Origin: Leisingera sp. ANG59
Lineage (GTDB): Bacteria; Pseudomonadota; Alphaproteobacteria; Rhodobacterales; Rhodobacteraceae
Length of the DNA stretch: 64,000 bases
Reading direction: 5' to 3'
Assembly: GCF_013317235.1 (NCBI RefSeq)
Contig: NZ_WLCM01000004.1
Coordinates: 347,531 to 411,530, forward strand
In this document: piece by piece, positions 1 through 9,419 of the stretch
How positions within the stretch are numbered: the first letter of the stretch is position 1
How the letters are laid out: each line of letters opens with the position of its first letter
Position numbers and translations under genes: made by a program
Notes under the pieces: generated by a model
Told to the model about the DNA's origin: nothing
Seen by the model: only the letters and a program-made list of their open reading frames with translations
The model's database searches: none

Positions 1-57
1 GTATTTCCGCTGTCGGTGACCGCAAGCCGCCGGACCCTCAAGCTGGCTGCCGAGTGA
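1..57 (+). CDS. glcD: Glycolate oxidase subunit GlcD, C-terminal tail (partial)
   Basis: Only the last 18 codons and the TGA at 55-57 are present. The peptide begins VFPL and ends LAAE. GlcD proteins commonly close with an NP(A/G)KVFP-like segment, so this fits the end of the FAD-linked subunit of glycolate oxidase. Its position directly before glcE and glcF supports the call, which otherwise rests on a very short peptide. Confidence 0.6.
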   Translation, partial: VFPLSVTASRRTLKLAAE

Positions 58-74
58 TGGGGGCTTTGCCCCCA
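58..74 (+). repeat. Small hairpin between glcD and glcE
   Basis: TGGGGGC and GCCCCCA flank a TTT loop immediately after the glcD stop. There is no T-tract, so this is more likely an mRNA-processing or attenuating hairpin than a terminator. It is followed directly by a copy of the dispersed repeat at 81-104. Confidence 0.5.
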
Positions 75-80
75 AACCCC

Positions 81-104
81 CAGAATGTTTGGACAAAGAA
101 GAAG
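81..104 (+). repeat. Dispersed repeat, copy 1 (consensus GGAGTATTTNGGCAAAGAAGAAG)
   Basis: The sequence ends GGACAAAGAAGAAG just before the glcE start. Two closer relatives occur at 15224-15248 (plus) and 26610-26634 (minus). This is the most diverged of the three. Its purine-rich end lies where a ribosome-binding site for glcE would be. Confidence 0.6.
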
Positions 105-1205
105 ATGATGACACCAGGGAGCGAGGCGGAACTGGCCGAAGCCGTTGCAGGCGCAAGCGGGCCATTCAGCATTCAGGGCGGCGGCACCCGCGGGCTGGCG
201 GTGGAAGGCGAGGTCCTGAGCAGCCGCGGACTGTCCGGGGTTGAGCTTTATGAGCCTGGTGCGCTGACGCTGGTGGTGAAGGCAGGCACGCCGGTTGCCG
301 AGGTGGAGGCGCTGCTGGCCGCGCAAAAACAGCGGCTGGCGTTCGAGCCGATGGACCACCGCGGGCTGCTGGGCACAGATGGGGAGCCAACCATTGGCGG
401 GGTGATCGCGGCAAATGTCTCTGGCCCCCGGCGCATCCAGGCGGGCGCCGCGCGGGATCACCTTCTGGGCGTGCGGTTCGTGGACGGTTCCGGCCAGGTG
501 GTGAAGAACGGCGGCCGGGTGATGAAGAACGTGACCGGCTATGATCTGGTGAAGCTGATGTGCGGCGCCCATGGCACCCTGGGGGTGCTGACGGAAGTGT
601 CGCTGAAAGTGCTGCCGCGGGCGGAGGCTTCTGCCACCGTGACTGTGACCGGTGTCGATCTGCCCGGAGCGGTCCGGATGATGTCGGCGGCCTTGGGCTC
701 CCCTTATGATGTCACCGGCGCGGCCTATGACGCCGGCACCTATCAGGCGCATGTCCGGGTGGAGGGGTTTCAGGACTCCGCCGCCTACCGCAGCGCCAAG
801 CTGGTGGAGTTGCTGTCGCCTTTCGGGCTGGCGGAGGTGCAGGAGGATGCCGGAGACCTGTGGCAGGGTATCCGCGATGTATCGGCCTTCCACGAGCGGG
901 CGGGAGATGTCTGGCGGATTTCGGTGAAGCCTTCGGATGCGGCGGATCTGGCCCCGCGGCTGGAGGCGGAGGCGCTGCAATTCGACTGGGGCGGCGGGCT
1001 GATCTGGGCGCTGGTGCCAGAGGGCACAGACCTGCGCGCCCGTATCAACGTGCCGGGCCATGCCACGCTGGTGCGGGCCGCGCAGGGCACCCGTGCGCGG
1101 CTCGGCGTGTTCCAGCCGCAGCCCGGTCCCCTGGCAGCAATCTCAGCGGGGCTGCGATGCCAGTTCGACCCGCGCGGCATTCTCAATCCGGGACTGATGG
1201 GGTAA
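105..1205 (+). CDS. glcE: Glycolate oxidase FAD-binding subunit GlcE
   Basis: Second subunit of the membrane-associated glycolate oxidase that converts glycolate to glyoxylate. The N-terminal half has the FAD-binding type 4 (PCMH) fold: a GGGTRG motif near residue 25 and a TIGGVIAANVSGPRR segment near residue 95, followed by NVTGYDLVKLMCGAHGTLG. The C-terminus ends with a typical DPRGILNPG motif. I place the start at ATG 105 (ATG 108 is also possible) because reading begins MTPGSEAELAEAV there. The upstream GTG 54/ATG 57 would translate the hairpin and dispersed repeat. The length of 366 residues is normal for GlcE. glcF starts four bases after its stop, so the two are co-transcribed. Confidence 0.9.
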   Translation: MMTPGSEAELAEAVAGASGPFSIQGGGTRGLAVEGEVLSSRGLSGVELYEPGALTLVVKAGTPVAEVEALLAAQKQRLAFEPMDHRGLLGTDGEPTIGGVIAANVSGPRRIQAGAARDHLLGVRFVDGSGQVVKNGGRVMKNVTGYDLVKLMCGAHGTLGVLTEVSLKVLPRAEASATVTVTGVDLPGAVRMMSAALGSPYDVTGAAYDAGTYQAHVRVEGFQDSAAYRSAKLVELLSPFGLAEVQEDAGDLWQGIRDVSAFHERAGDVWRISVKPSDAADLAPRLEAEALQFDWGGGLIWALVPEGTDLRARINVPGHATLVRAAQGTRARLGVFQPQPGPLAAISAGLRCQFDPRGILNPGLMG

Positions 1206-1208
1206 CAC

Positions 1209-2531
<1,323 letters not shown>

Positions 2532-2633
2532 AGCCGCCACTGGAAAGAATGGGGCTGCAATCACCGTCTGCTTGCCGTAATTTTGCCTGAACAGACAAAT
2601 AATCTCCCAGCCGGTGGATAAGAGGAGACCCAT

Positions 2634-3443
2634 GTGAGGCAGTGGATTCTTGCGGTTGCAGCACTGCTGCTGCCAGCCGCGGCGATGGCGCAGGACAGCC
2701 GTTTGCAGCGAATGGAGACGCTGGATGCGGGCCGCAAGTGGGAAGCTGTCGGGCGGCTCGATGTGAATGGCGAGGGGTTCTGCACCGGCGCGCTGATCGC
2801 CCCGGACCTGGTTTTAACCGCCGCGCACTGCCTCTATGACAGCCGCACCAAGGCGCCGATCGACCCCGTCACCATTGAATTCCTGGCCGGCTGGCGCAAT
2901 GGCCGCGCCTCGGCTTATCGAAGCGTGCGCCGGGCTGTGCAGCATCCGTCCTATGTTTACGACGGTGAATTGTCGACGGACCGGGTGCGCAACGACATTG
3001 CTCTGCTGCAATTGCAGCGTCCGATCCGCAACACGACTGTCACCCCCTTTGAAACCGAGGAGCGCCCGCGCAAAGGGGCAAAAATTGGGGTTGTCTCTTA
3101 TGCCCATGACCGCTCGGAGGCGCCTTCGTTGCAGGAGGTCTGTGCGGTGATGGCCCGCCAGCAGGGCGTGCTGGTGATGTCCTGCGACGTGGACTTCGGC
3201 TCTTCCGGCGCACCGGTGTTTTCTTTTGAGAATAGCATCCCGAGGATTGTTTCGGTGATCTCCGCCAAGGCGGAAGTGCGCGGCGAACAGGTGTCTCTGG
3301 GATCTGCCCTGGCCGAGGAACTGACTTTGCTGCAGGCGCAGCTGACCGGCGTGAACACAGGCGGGCAGATGCCGCCGGGTGTGGGCCGGGTGAAAGCGGG
3401 CGAACGTTCCGGTTCCTTTGGTGCGAAGTTCATCAAGCAATGA
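2634..3443 (+). CDS. Secreted trypsin-like serine protease (first of tandem pair)
   Basis: 269 residues with a Sec signal peptide (MRQWILAVAALLLPAAAMAQ). The chymotrypsin-fold triad is readable: His65 in LTAAHC, Asp121 in RNDIALLQL and Ser191 in FGSSGAPVF. The nucleophile box is GSSGAP rather than the usual GDSGGP, so the canonical Asp before Ser is a Ser. The start is GTG 2634, preceded by AAGAGGAG. An ATG two bases earlier is closed at once by TGA. The stop overlaps the next gene by four bases (ATGA), so the pair is translationally coupled. The substrate is unknown. Confidence 0.85.
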   Translation: MRQWILAVAALLLPAAAMAQDSRLQRMETLDAGRKWEAVGRLDVNGEGFCTGALIAPDLVLTAAHCLYDSRTKAPIDPVTIEFLAGWRNGRASAYRSVRRAVQHPSYVYDGELSTDRVRNDIALLQLQRPIRNTTVTPFETEERPRKGAKIGVVSYAHDRSEAPSLQEVCAVMARQQGVLVMSCDVDFGSSGAPVFSFENSIPRIVSVISAKAEVRGEQVSLGSALAEELTLLQAQLTGVNTGGQMPPGVGRVKAGERSGSFGAKFIKQ

Positions 3444-4255
3444 TCTGGCGGGCGCTGTTACTGGGAGCTGCCGTGCTGGCCTATGCCGCGAGCGCAATGG
3501 CACAGGGAACCGGCCTGCGCCGCCTGACCGATCGGGATGACCTGTTCGGCTGGGAAGCTGTCGGACGGCTTGAGCTGAACGGTCAAGGCTATTGCACCGG
3601 TACGCTGATTGCGCCGGAACTGGTGCTGACGGCGGCCCACTGCGTTTACGACAAAAACAACGGCTTGCGCCCGGCAGGTCAGATCAGGTTCCGCGCCGGG
3701 CTGCGTGACGGGGTTGCGGTTGCCGACCGCCAGGCGCTGCAGATCGCAGCCCACCCCGGTTATGATCCGCGCCGCCGCCTGAATATGGAGAACATCCGCC
3801 ATGATGTGGCGCTGATCCGCTTGGCGGAGCCAATTCCCAGCAGCCAGGCGGCTGCCTTTGCGCTGCATTCGGGCAAGGAATACGGCAGCGGTATTTCTGT
3901 GACCTCCTATGGCCAGGGCCGGGCTGAAGCGCTGTCGCGCCAGCGGGAATGCAACCTGATGGGAGAGCACAAGGGCGTGCTGATGATCGACTGCAATGTC
4001 ACCTTTGGCTCCTCAGGGGCGCCGGTGTTCTCGCAGGCCGGCGGGCGCGGGCGGATTTTGGCGCTGGTTTCGGGCGGCGGTAATTTCCAGGGCGAGAAGG
4101 TCGCCTTCGGAATGAAGCTGCCTGAACGGGTGGCCGAGCTGAAGGCGCAGCTGCGCCGCAATCCAGTGGCTTTGCCGGACCGGCGGATCAAGCGGATCCG
4201 CGTCGGCAGCGGCACCTCTGCAGGCGGTGCAAAATTTGTCAGCGTCGGTGACTGA
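3440..4255 (+). CDS. Secreted trypsin-like serine protease (second of tandem pair)
   Basis: 271 residues with a signal peptide ending ASAMAQ. The triad is His67 (LTAAHC), Asp122 (RHDVALIRL) and Ser192 (FGSSGAPVF). The protein is clearly paralogous to its upstream neighbour: WEAVGRL, a (Y/F)CTG(A/T)LIAP segment, GSSGAPVFS and a C-terminal GAKF motif are all shared. The GSSGAP box is the same, so the substitution predates the duplication. The shared C-terminal GAKF tail suggests that it matters functionally. It is probably periplasmic or exported. Confidence 0.85.
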   Translation: MIWRALLLGAAVLAYAASAMAQGTGLRRLTDRDDLFGWEAVGRLELNGQGYCTGTLIAPELVLTAAHCVYDKNNGLRPAGQIRFRAGLRDGVAVADRQALQIAAHPGYDPRRRLNMENIRHDVALIRLAEPIPSSQAAAFALHSGKEYGSGISVTSYGQGRAEALSRQRECNLMGEHKGVLMIDCNVTFGSSGAPVFSQAGGRGRILALVSGGGNFQGEKVAFGMKLPERVAELKAQLRRNPVALPDRRIKRIRVGSGTSAGGAKFVSVGD

Positions 4256-4366
4256 AAAACCTCTTGAAGCCGCATTTTCCGCTTCCTATCTCAGGATTAT
4301 CCGGGCAGCCGCTGATTGGGGTCCGGAGCAAAACCAGCCTGTCCCTGCGGGGAGGGCACCCTGAAA

Positions 4367-4389
4367 TCGCTCATCAATGAGGATGGAAA
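4367..4389 (+). promoter_or_regulatory. Possible ROSE-like RNA thermometer hairpin over the hsp20 ribosome-binding site
   Basis: The Shine-Dalgarno GAGGA (4379-4383) is the 3' arm of a short hairpin: CTCA (4370-4373) pairs with TGAG (4378-4381) around a TCAA loop. The next potential pair is G4369 opposite G4382. A G-G pair flanking the Shine-Dalgarno is characteristic of ROSE thermometers of small heat-shock genes. The call is inference from one hairpin; the upstream ROSE helices were not established. Confidence 0.35.
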
Positions 4390-4854
4390 ATGCGTACTTT
4401 TGATTTTGCACCGCTGCACCGTGCCACCATCGGCTTTGACCAGATCGCCAGCCTGATGGACCGCGCCCTGAGCGCCGACGCCGCCCAGTCCAGCTACCCG
4501 CCCTACAACATCGAGAAGACCGACGCCGACAGCTACCGTATCTCAATCGCTGTTGCGGGTTTCTCTGACGAGGACCTGAACGTCGAAGTGAAGGAAAACG
4601 CGCTGGTCGTGTCCGCCAAGAAAGCAGAAGACGGCGACGGCCGCACCTTCCTGCACCGCGGTATTGCCACCCGCGCATTCGAACGCCGTTTCACCCTGGC
4701 CGACCACGTCCATGTGACCGGGGCCAGCCATGAAAACGGCATGCTGCATATCGACCTGCACCGCGAGGTGCCGGAGGCGCTGAAACCGCGCCGGATCGAA
4801 ATCTCCTCCTCCCGCCCGAGCCGCCCGGAGATCGAGGCCAAAGCGGTCAACTGA
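4390..4854 (+). CDS. Small heat-shock protein, Hsp20 family (IbpA-like)
   Basis: A 154-residue ATP-independent holdase that binds unfolding proteins in the cytoplasm. The N-terminal segment (FDFAPLHRATIGFDQIASLMDRA) resembles IbpA. The alpha-crystallin domain spans about residues 38-140 and ends with the family signature ENGMLHIDL. ATG 4390 is preceded by GAGGA, which sits in a small hairpin that may be thermosensitive. A strong terminator follows, so it is monocistronic. Confidence 0.92.
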   Translation: MRTFDFAPLHRATIGFDQIASLMDRALSADAAQSSYPPYNIEKTDADSYRISIAVAGFSDEDLNVEVKENALVVSAKKAEDGDGRTFLHRGIATRAFERRFTLADHVHVTGASHENGMLHIDLHREVPEALKPRRIEISSSRPSRPEIEAKAVN

Positions 4855-4881
4855 TCCACTGGACAACGGTTCGTGCGCACG

Positions 4882-4912
4882 AAGCCCCCTGGTTCTGCCA
4901 GGGGGCTTTTTT
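4882..4912 (+). terminator. Rho-independent terminator after hsp20
   Basis: AAGCCCCCTGG (4882-4892) pairs with CCAGGGGGCTT (4898-4908) around a five-base loop, and a run of T follows. Confidence 0.9.
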
Positions 4913-4994
4913 GTCACGGGAGCTTATCAATAACGGCAGGAACCGACGTCGGATGGGGGTACTTTAGCAGGTTTTGCTTAGTTCTTGAGAAGAC

Positions 4995-5017
4995 GTTTTT
5001 GGCGCTGTTTTTGGCGC
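4995..5017 (+). repeat. Tandem GTTTTTGGCGC direct repeat upstream of the globin gene
   Basis: GTTTTTGGCGC occurs at 4995-5005 and again at 5007-5017, a 12-base period, about 80 bases before the globin start. It lies in an AT-richer stretch likely to hold the promoter. It may be a tandem binding site for a regulator; no regulator can be named. Confidence 0.4.
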
Positions 5018-5098
5018 AAACGCACATATCTTATTCATAGAAGCGCATGTAACCATTGGGCGACTTTCACATTTTGTTATCAAGTCTAGGAGAAGTGC

Positions 5099-5491
5099 GT
5101 GGACCCTCGGGATGTCGAAATCGTCAACGGAAGCTTCGCGAGTATTTTTTCTCAGAAAGCTGCGCTTGCCGATCATTTTTATAAGCATCTGTTTATAGAG
5201 TTGCCGCACGTACAGCCTTTGTTTGGAGGTGAACTAGCGAAACAAAAGGAGATGTTTTCAATTATGCTTGCCGCAGCAGTGAGGAGCATTTCGGACGAGC
5301 GTGATCTCGGTAAGCTATGTGAAGGCTTGAAATCATCTCACGCGGCCTATGGTCTCGGAAGCATGGAAGCTGCGAAGGCGTCGAAATCTCTGATGCAAGC
5401 TTTTAAGGATGTCTTGGGCAGCGAATTTGACAAGGAGCTCGAAGGCGCTTGGGAAAGGACCATCGCCCGGTTAATTCAGGCGATGGTCTAG
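5099..5491 (+). CDS. Single-domain bacterial globin
   Basis: 130 residues resembling flavohaemoglobin/Vitreoscilla-type globins. It has FYKHLFIELPHVQPLF with the CD1 Phe in QPLFGG, LAKQKEMF carrying the likely distal Gln, and the probable proximal haem-binding His in LKSSHAAYGL. No FAD/NAD reductase domain follows. GTG 5099 is preceded by AGGAGAAG. Base composition and codons (CTA, ATA, AAA, TTT) are AT-richer than its neighbours, which suggests acquisition or unusual constraint. Roles in NO/O2 binding are family knowledge; its actual function is unknown. It converges on gabD with an eight-base gap and no terminator. Confidence 0.8.
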   Translation: MDPRDVEIVNGSFASIFSQKAALADHFYKHLFIELPHVQPLFGGELAKQKEMFSIMLAAAVRSISDERDLGKLCEGLKSSHAAYGLGSMEAAKASKSLMQAFKDVLGSEFDKELEGAWERTIARLIQAMV

Positions 5492-5499
5492 AGGTCTAA

Positions 5500-6972
5500 T
5501 CAGACCGACATGCAGATGTATTTCATCTCCAGATAGTCCTCGATGCCGTGGTGGCTGCCTTCGCGGCCCAGGCCGGACTGCTTGACGCCGCCGAACGGCG
5601 CCACCTCGGTGGAGATGATGCCGGTGTTGACCCCGACGATCCCGTATTCCAGCGCCTCGGCCACCTTGTACACGCGGCTGAGGTCCTTGGCGTAGAAATA
5701 GGACGCCAGGCCGAAGATGGTGTCATTGGCCATTGCGATCACCTCGTCCTCGTCCTCGAACTTGAACAGAGGGGCGAGGGGGCCGAAGGTCTCATCGGTG
5801 GCAAAGGCCATCTCCTGGGTCGCGCCCTTGACGATGGTCGGCTGGAAGAAGCTGCCGCCCAGCTCCGACGGGTTGCCACCCAGGATCACTTCGCCGCCTT
5901 TCGAGGTCGCATCGGCAATATGCTCCTGCACCTTCTCGACCGCTTCCTTGTTGATCAGCGGGCCGAAGTGGATGCCGTCCTTGAGGCCGTCGCCGACGTT
6001 CATCTTCTCCACTGCAGCTTTCAGCTTCTCCGCAAAGGCATCGTAGACGCCAGCCTGCACATAGATGCGGTTGGCGCAGACACAGGTCTGGCCGTTGTTG
6101 CGGAACTTGCACATGATGGCACCTTCGACGGCGGCATCCAGATCAGCGTCGTCAAACACGATGAAGGGCGCGTTGCCGCCCAGCTCCATCGAGCACTTCA
6201 TGACAGTGTCCGCGGCCTGGCGCAGCAGGATGCGGCCGACCTCGGTGGAGCCGGTGAAGGTCAGCTTGCGCACCGCGTCGTTCTCGCAGAATTCCTTGCC
6301 GATGTCGGAGGCGCGCGAGGACGGCACCACGCTGAACACGCCCGCCGGGATGCCGGCGCGGTCTGCCAGCACCGCCAGCACGATCGCCGACAGCGGGGTC
6401 TCCGCCGCGGGGCGGGCGACAAAGGCGCAGCCCGCGGCCAGCGCCGGGCCGGCCTTGCGGGTGATCATCGCGTTGGGGAAGTTCCAGGGGGTGATCGAGG
6501 CAGCAACGCCGATCGGCTGCTTCAGCACGGTAATGCGCTTGTCGCGCTGATGACCGGGGATGGTTTCGCCGTAGATCCGCTTGGCCTCTTCCGCAAAGAA
6601 CTCAATGAAGGAGGCGCCATAGGCGATCTCGCCGCGGGATTCCGCCAGCGGCTTGCCCATCTCGGCGGTCAGGATCACCGCCAGGTCTTCCTGGTTCTCC
6701 ATCATCAGGTCGTACCACTTGCGCATCGCATTGGCGCGTTCCTTGCCGGTCCACTTGGCCCAGTCCTTTTGCGCGGCATGAGCCTGGGCGATGGCGCCCG
6801 CCACCTGCGCGCGGCTGGTGTCGGCCACTTGGGCGATCACGTCGCCGCGGGCGGGGTTGCTGACGTCAAACGTGCCTTCGCCATCGGTAAACTGGCCGCC
6901 GATGTAGGCGCGGGTTTCCAGCAGGCTGGGGTCATTGAGCAGGGATTTCAGGTCTGTGGTTGCGTCGAGCAT
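5500..6972 (-). CDS. gabD: NAD(P)-dependent succinate-semialdehyde dehydrogenase
   Basis: 490 residues, the normal length for the aldehyde dehydrogenase superfamily. It oxidises succinate semialdehyde to succinate in GABA/polyamine breakdown. Visible motifs are TPWNFP near residue 155, FTGSTEVG near 235, the general-base segment MELGGNAPFIVF, and the catalytic Cys in FRNNGQTCVCANR. I start at ATG 6972 (MLDATTDLKSLL). The open frame continues upstream to 7878, but that stretch is antisense to the hydrolase gene and not coding. The ATG is divergent from the hydrolase at 7156. Glutarate semialdehyde is an alternative substrate. Confidence 0.93.
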   Translation of the reverse strand: MLDATTDLKSLLNDPSLLETRAYIGGQFTDGEGTFDVSNPARGDVIAQVADTSRAQVAGAIAQAHAAQKDWAKWTGKERANAMRKWYDLMMENQEDLAVILTAEMGKPLAESRGEIAYGASFIEFFAEEAKRIYGETIPGHQRDKRITVLKQPIGVAASITPWNFPNAMITRKAGPALAAGCAFVARPAAETPLSAIVLAVLADRAGIPAGVFSVVPSSRASDIGKEFCENDAVRKLTFTGSTEVGRILLRQAADTVMKCSMELGGNAPFIVFDDADLDAAVEGAIMCKFRNNGQTCVCANRIYVQAGVYDAFAEKLKAAVEKMNVGDGLKDGIHFGPLINKEAVEKVQEHIADATSKGGEVILGGNPSELGGSFFQPTIVKGATQEMAFATDETFGPLAPLFKFEDEDEVIAMANDTIFGLASYFYAKDLSRVYKVAEALEYGIVGVNTGIISTEVAPFGGVKQSGLGREGSHHGIEDYLEMKYICMSV

Positions 6973-7155
6973 TGCGGGCCTCCCGGGTGTTCTGTTGCTG
7001 GAATGGAAATCAGCTGCGCATTGATATGTCCAGAAGGATTGATGAGTCCAGAATTTGATCAAATTTCCGGCAAAGAATTTTGGGTCAAGCAATTTGACAT
7101 GTGCTGTGCCAGACTGTCTGGTAGCCGCAAAGAATAAGAACAGGGGAGATTGGGC

Positions 7156-7941
7156 ATGGAATTGGATGATGCCTATGCCAACGGGGCCTATATCGAGAAT
7201 GCAGACAAGTACCCGCCGCGCTGGGCGGCCTCGGCAGAGGATTTCCGCAACAGCCTGCACGAGCGAGCCCGGCTGGACATCCCCTATGGCGAGGGGGAAC
7301 GGCAGAGATTCGACCTGTTCCTGCCTGAAGCCCCCCCTAAGGGCCTGTTTGTCTTTGTCCACGGCGGCTACTGGCTGGCCTTTGACAAGAGCTCCTGGTC
7401 GCACTTGGCCCGTGGCGCGCTGGCGCATGGCTGGGCGGTGGCGATGCCGTCTTATGACTTGTGCCCGGACGTGCGGATTGCCGATATCACCCGTCAGATC
7501 GCGGCCGCTGTGACGCGGATTGCAGAGGAAGTTGACGGTCCGATTTCCTTGGCGGGCCATTCTGCGGGCGGCCATCTCGTGGCGCGGATGCTGGACAGGG
7601 CGCTGCTGCCGCCTGAGGTGGGCGAGCGGATCAAGACGGTGATCCCGATCTCTCCGCTGGCGGATCTGCTGCCTTTGCTGCGCACCTCGATGAATCAGAA
7701 ATTCAAAATGGATTCCGCAGCCGCCGTGGCAGAAAGCCCGGTGGAGATGCAGGACCGTTACCCGGCGGAGGTCACCGTCTGGGTCGGCGGCGAGGAGCGC
7801 CCGGCGTTTCTGGATCAGGCGATCTGGCTGGTGGAGGCCTGGGGTGCGGATCATGTGATTGCCTTCGGCAAGCACCATTTCAACGTGATCGATCCGCTTG
7901 CGGATCCGGACAGCGATCTGGTGGCGCTGATCGTGAATTGA
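7156..7941 (+). CDS. Alpha/beta hydrolase (kynurenine-formamidase/esterase-like)
   Basis: 261 residues. The HGGYW oxyanion-hole motif lies near residue 74, and the nucleophile elbow GHSAGG near residue 136. A likely C-terminal His is in GKHHFNVID. This arrangement matches the kynurenine formamidase/carboxylesterase group of alpha/beta hydrolases. ATG 7156 is better spaced from the AGGGGAG at 7142-7148 than TTG 7150. The gene is divergent from gabD. No other kynurenine-pathway gene is visible here, so the substrate is open. Confidence 0.8.
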   Translation: MELDDAYANGAYIENADKYPPRWAASAEDFRNSLHERARLDIPYGEGERQRFDLFLPEAPPKGLFVFVHGGYWLAFDKSSWSHLARGALAHGWAVAMPSYDLCPDVRIADITRQIAAAVTRIAEEVDGPISLAGHSAGGHLVARMLDRALLPPEVGERIKTVIPISPLADLLPLLRTSMNQKFKMDSAAAVAESPVEMQDRYPAEVTVWVGGEERPAFLDQAIWLVEAWGADHVIAFGKHHFNVIDPLADPDSDLVALIVN

Positions 7942-7951
7942 GCACGGCGGC

Positions 7952-7971
7952 GGTGGGCGGAATCGCCCACC
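7952..7971 (+). repeat. Perfect hairpin after the hydrolase gene
   Basis: GGTGGGCG and CGCCCACC flank a GAAT loop ten bases after the stop. There is no T-tract. It may stabilise the 3' end or terminate weakly. Confidence 0.55.
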
Positions 7972-8131
7972 CTATGGGGCGTAAAAAACTTCTTGCCAGA
8001 ATCCGCTTTCCGCCGCATCTTCCGGCTTAAGGGCCAGGCGATGGCGTCGCCGCATGGAATACATGCCAGCCCCCACATTCCAAAACTGTCCTGAACGCCG
8101 GGACCTTTCTTGTAAGAAGGAAGGGTCTGAT

Positions 8132-9340
8132 ATGACTGCACGTCCTGAAATGTACCGTTTTCACAATGGTGAGAAGGCGCCGCTGCAATTTGCTGTCTCC
8201 GAGTATGAGGCGCGGATCGCGGGCCTGCGCAAGATCTTGGCCGAGACCGGGGTGAGCGCCGCGGTCTTCACCTCGATGCACAACATCTCCTACTACTCGG
8301 GCTTCACCTATTGCGCCTTCGGGCGTCCCTACGGCCTGGTGGTGACTGCCTCCGAGGCCGTGACCATCTCGGCCGGCATTGACGCGGGCCAGCCCTGGCG
8401 CCGCTCGTTCTGCGACAACATCACCTACACCGACTGGCAGCGCGACAATTTCTGGCGTGCGATCAAGTCTGTAAGCGGCGAAGGAGTTGTGGTTGGCTAC
8501 GAAAGCGACCACCTGACCCTGCTGCAGAAGGGCAAGCTGGAAGCCTTCCTGGCGCCGTCCAGGCTGGTTGACCTCTACGAGCCGACCATGCGCCAGCGGA
8601 TGGGAAAATCCGCAGCCGAGCTGGACATGATCCGGGCCGGGGCCGCGGTGGCTGACGTGGGCGGCTTTGCGATCCGCGATGCGGTCAAGGAAGGCGCGCG
8701 GGAGATCGACGTGGCGATGGCCGGCCGTGATGCGATGGAGCTGGAGATTGCCAAGCGCTTCCCCGATGCCGAGTACCGCGATACCTGGGTCTGGTTCCAG
8801 TCCGGCATCAACACTGACGGCGCCCACAACCCGGTGACGGGCCGCCGACTGGAGCGCGGCGACATCCTGTCCTTGAATACTTTTCCAATGATTTCAGGGT
8901 ACTACACGGCTCTGGAACGCACCATGTTCGTGAAGGAAGTGGATACTGAGTCCCTGCGCATCTGGGAGGCCAATGTGGCGGCCCATGAGCTGGGTATTTC
9001 GCTGTTGAAGCCGGGTGCGAGCTGTGCGGAAATCACCCACAAGATCAACGCCTTCTTTGAAGAGCGGGATCTGCTGCAGTACCGCACCTTCGGCTATGGC
9101 CATTCGTTCGGCGTCTTGTCGCATTACTATGGCCGCGAGGCGGGCCTTGAGCTGCGCGAGGACATCGACACGGTGCTGGAGCCGGGCATGGTGATCTCGA
9201 TGGAGCCGATGCTGACCATCGCCGACGGCCAGCCGGCGGCCGGCGGCTACCGCGAGCATGACATCCTGATCATCCACGAAGACGGCAACGAGAACATCAC
9301 CAAGTACCCCTACGGGCCGGAGTTCAACGTCGTCGGCTGA
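8132..9340 (+). CDS. Creatinase (creatine amidinohydrolase)
   Basis: 402 residues of the M24 pita-bread fold. It is predicted to hydrolyse creatine to sarcosine and urea. It follows the Pseudomonas creatinase sequence closely by recall: ISYYSGFTYCAFGRPYGLVV, GQPWRR, YTDWQRDNF, FQSGINTDGAHNPVT (containing the likely catalytic His), YRTFGYGHSFG and YREHDILI. The start is ATG 8132, preceded by GGAAGGG; the open frame extends upstream to 8054 without family similarity. Sarcosine made here would enter the same C1 pool as the product of the gbcAB pathway. A hairpin follows the stop. Confidence 0.9.
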   Translation: MTARPEMYRFHNGEKAPLQFAVSEYEARIAGLRKILAETGVSAAVFTSMHNISYYSGFTYCAFGRPYGLVVTASEAVTISAGIDAGQPWRRSFCDNITYTDWQRDNFWRAIKSVSGEGVVVGYESDHLTLLQKGKLEAFLAPSRLVDLYEPTMRQRMGKSAAELDMIRAGAAVADVGGFAIRDAVKEGAREIDVAMAGRDAMELEIAKRFPDAEYRDTWVWFQSGINTDGAHNPVTGRRLERGDILSLNTFPMISGYYTALERTMFVKEVDTESLRIWEANVAAHELGISLLKPGASCAEITHKINAFFEERDLLQYRTFGYGHSFGVLSHYYGREAGLELREDIDTVLEPGMVISMEPMLTIADGQPAAGGYREHDILIIHEDGNENITKYPYGPEFNVVG

Positions 9341-9361
9341 GGCAGGATGAACACGAAAATT

Positions 9362-9388
9362 CAGGGGGTGCCATGCGTGCACCCCCTG
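9362..9388 (+). terminator. Hairpin between creatinase and the convergent methyltransferase gene
   Basis: CAGGGGGTGC (9362-9371) pairs perfectly with GCACCCCCTG (9379-9388). No T-run follows on either strand. Its position between convergent genes suggests a bidirectional end signal. Confidence 0.5.
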
Positions 9389-9419
9389 TGCACCGGGCAG
9401 GCGCCCCGCGGGTTCGAAG

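Noticed and set aside
5548..7137. 529-residue plus-strand open frame opposite gabD
   Set aside because: It is antisense to a clear full-length aldehyde dehydrogenase, is rich in Arg/His/Gly/Leu as high-GC shadows are, and has no recognisable motif.
5500..7878. A 792-residue gabD fusion
   Set aside because: The upstream 302 residues are antisense to the alpha/beta hydrolase. Family similarity starts at ATG 6972.
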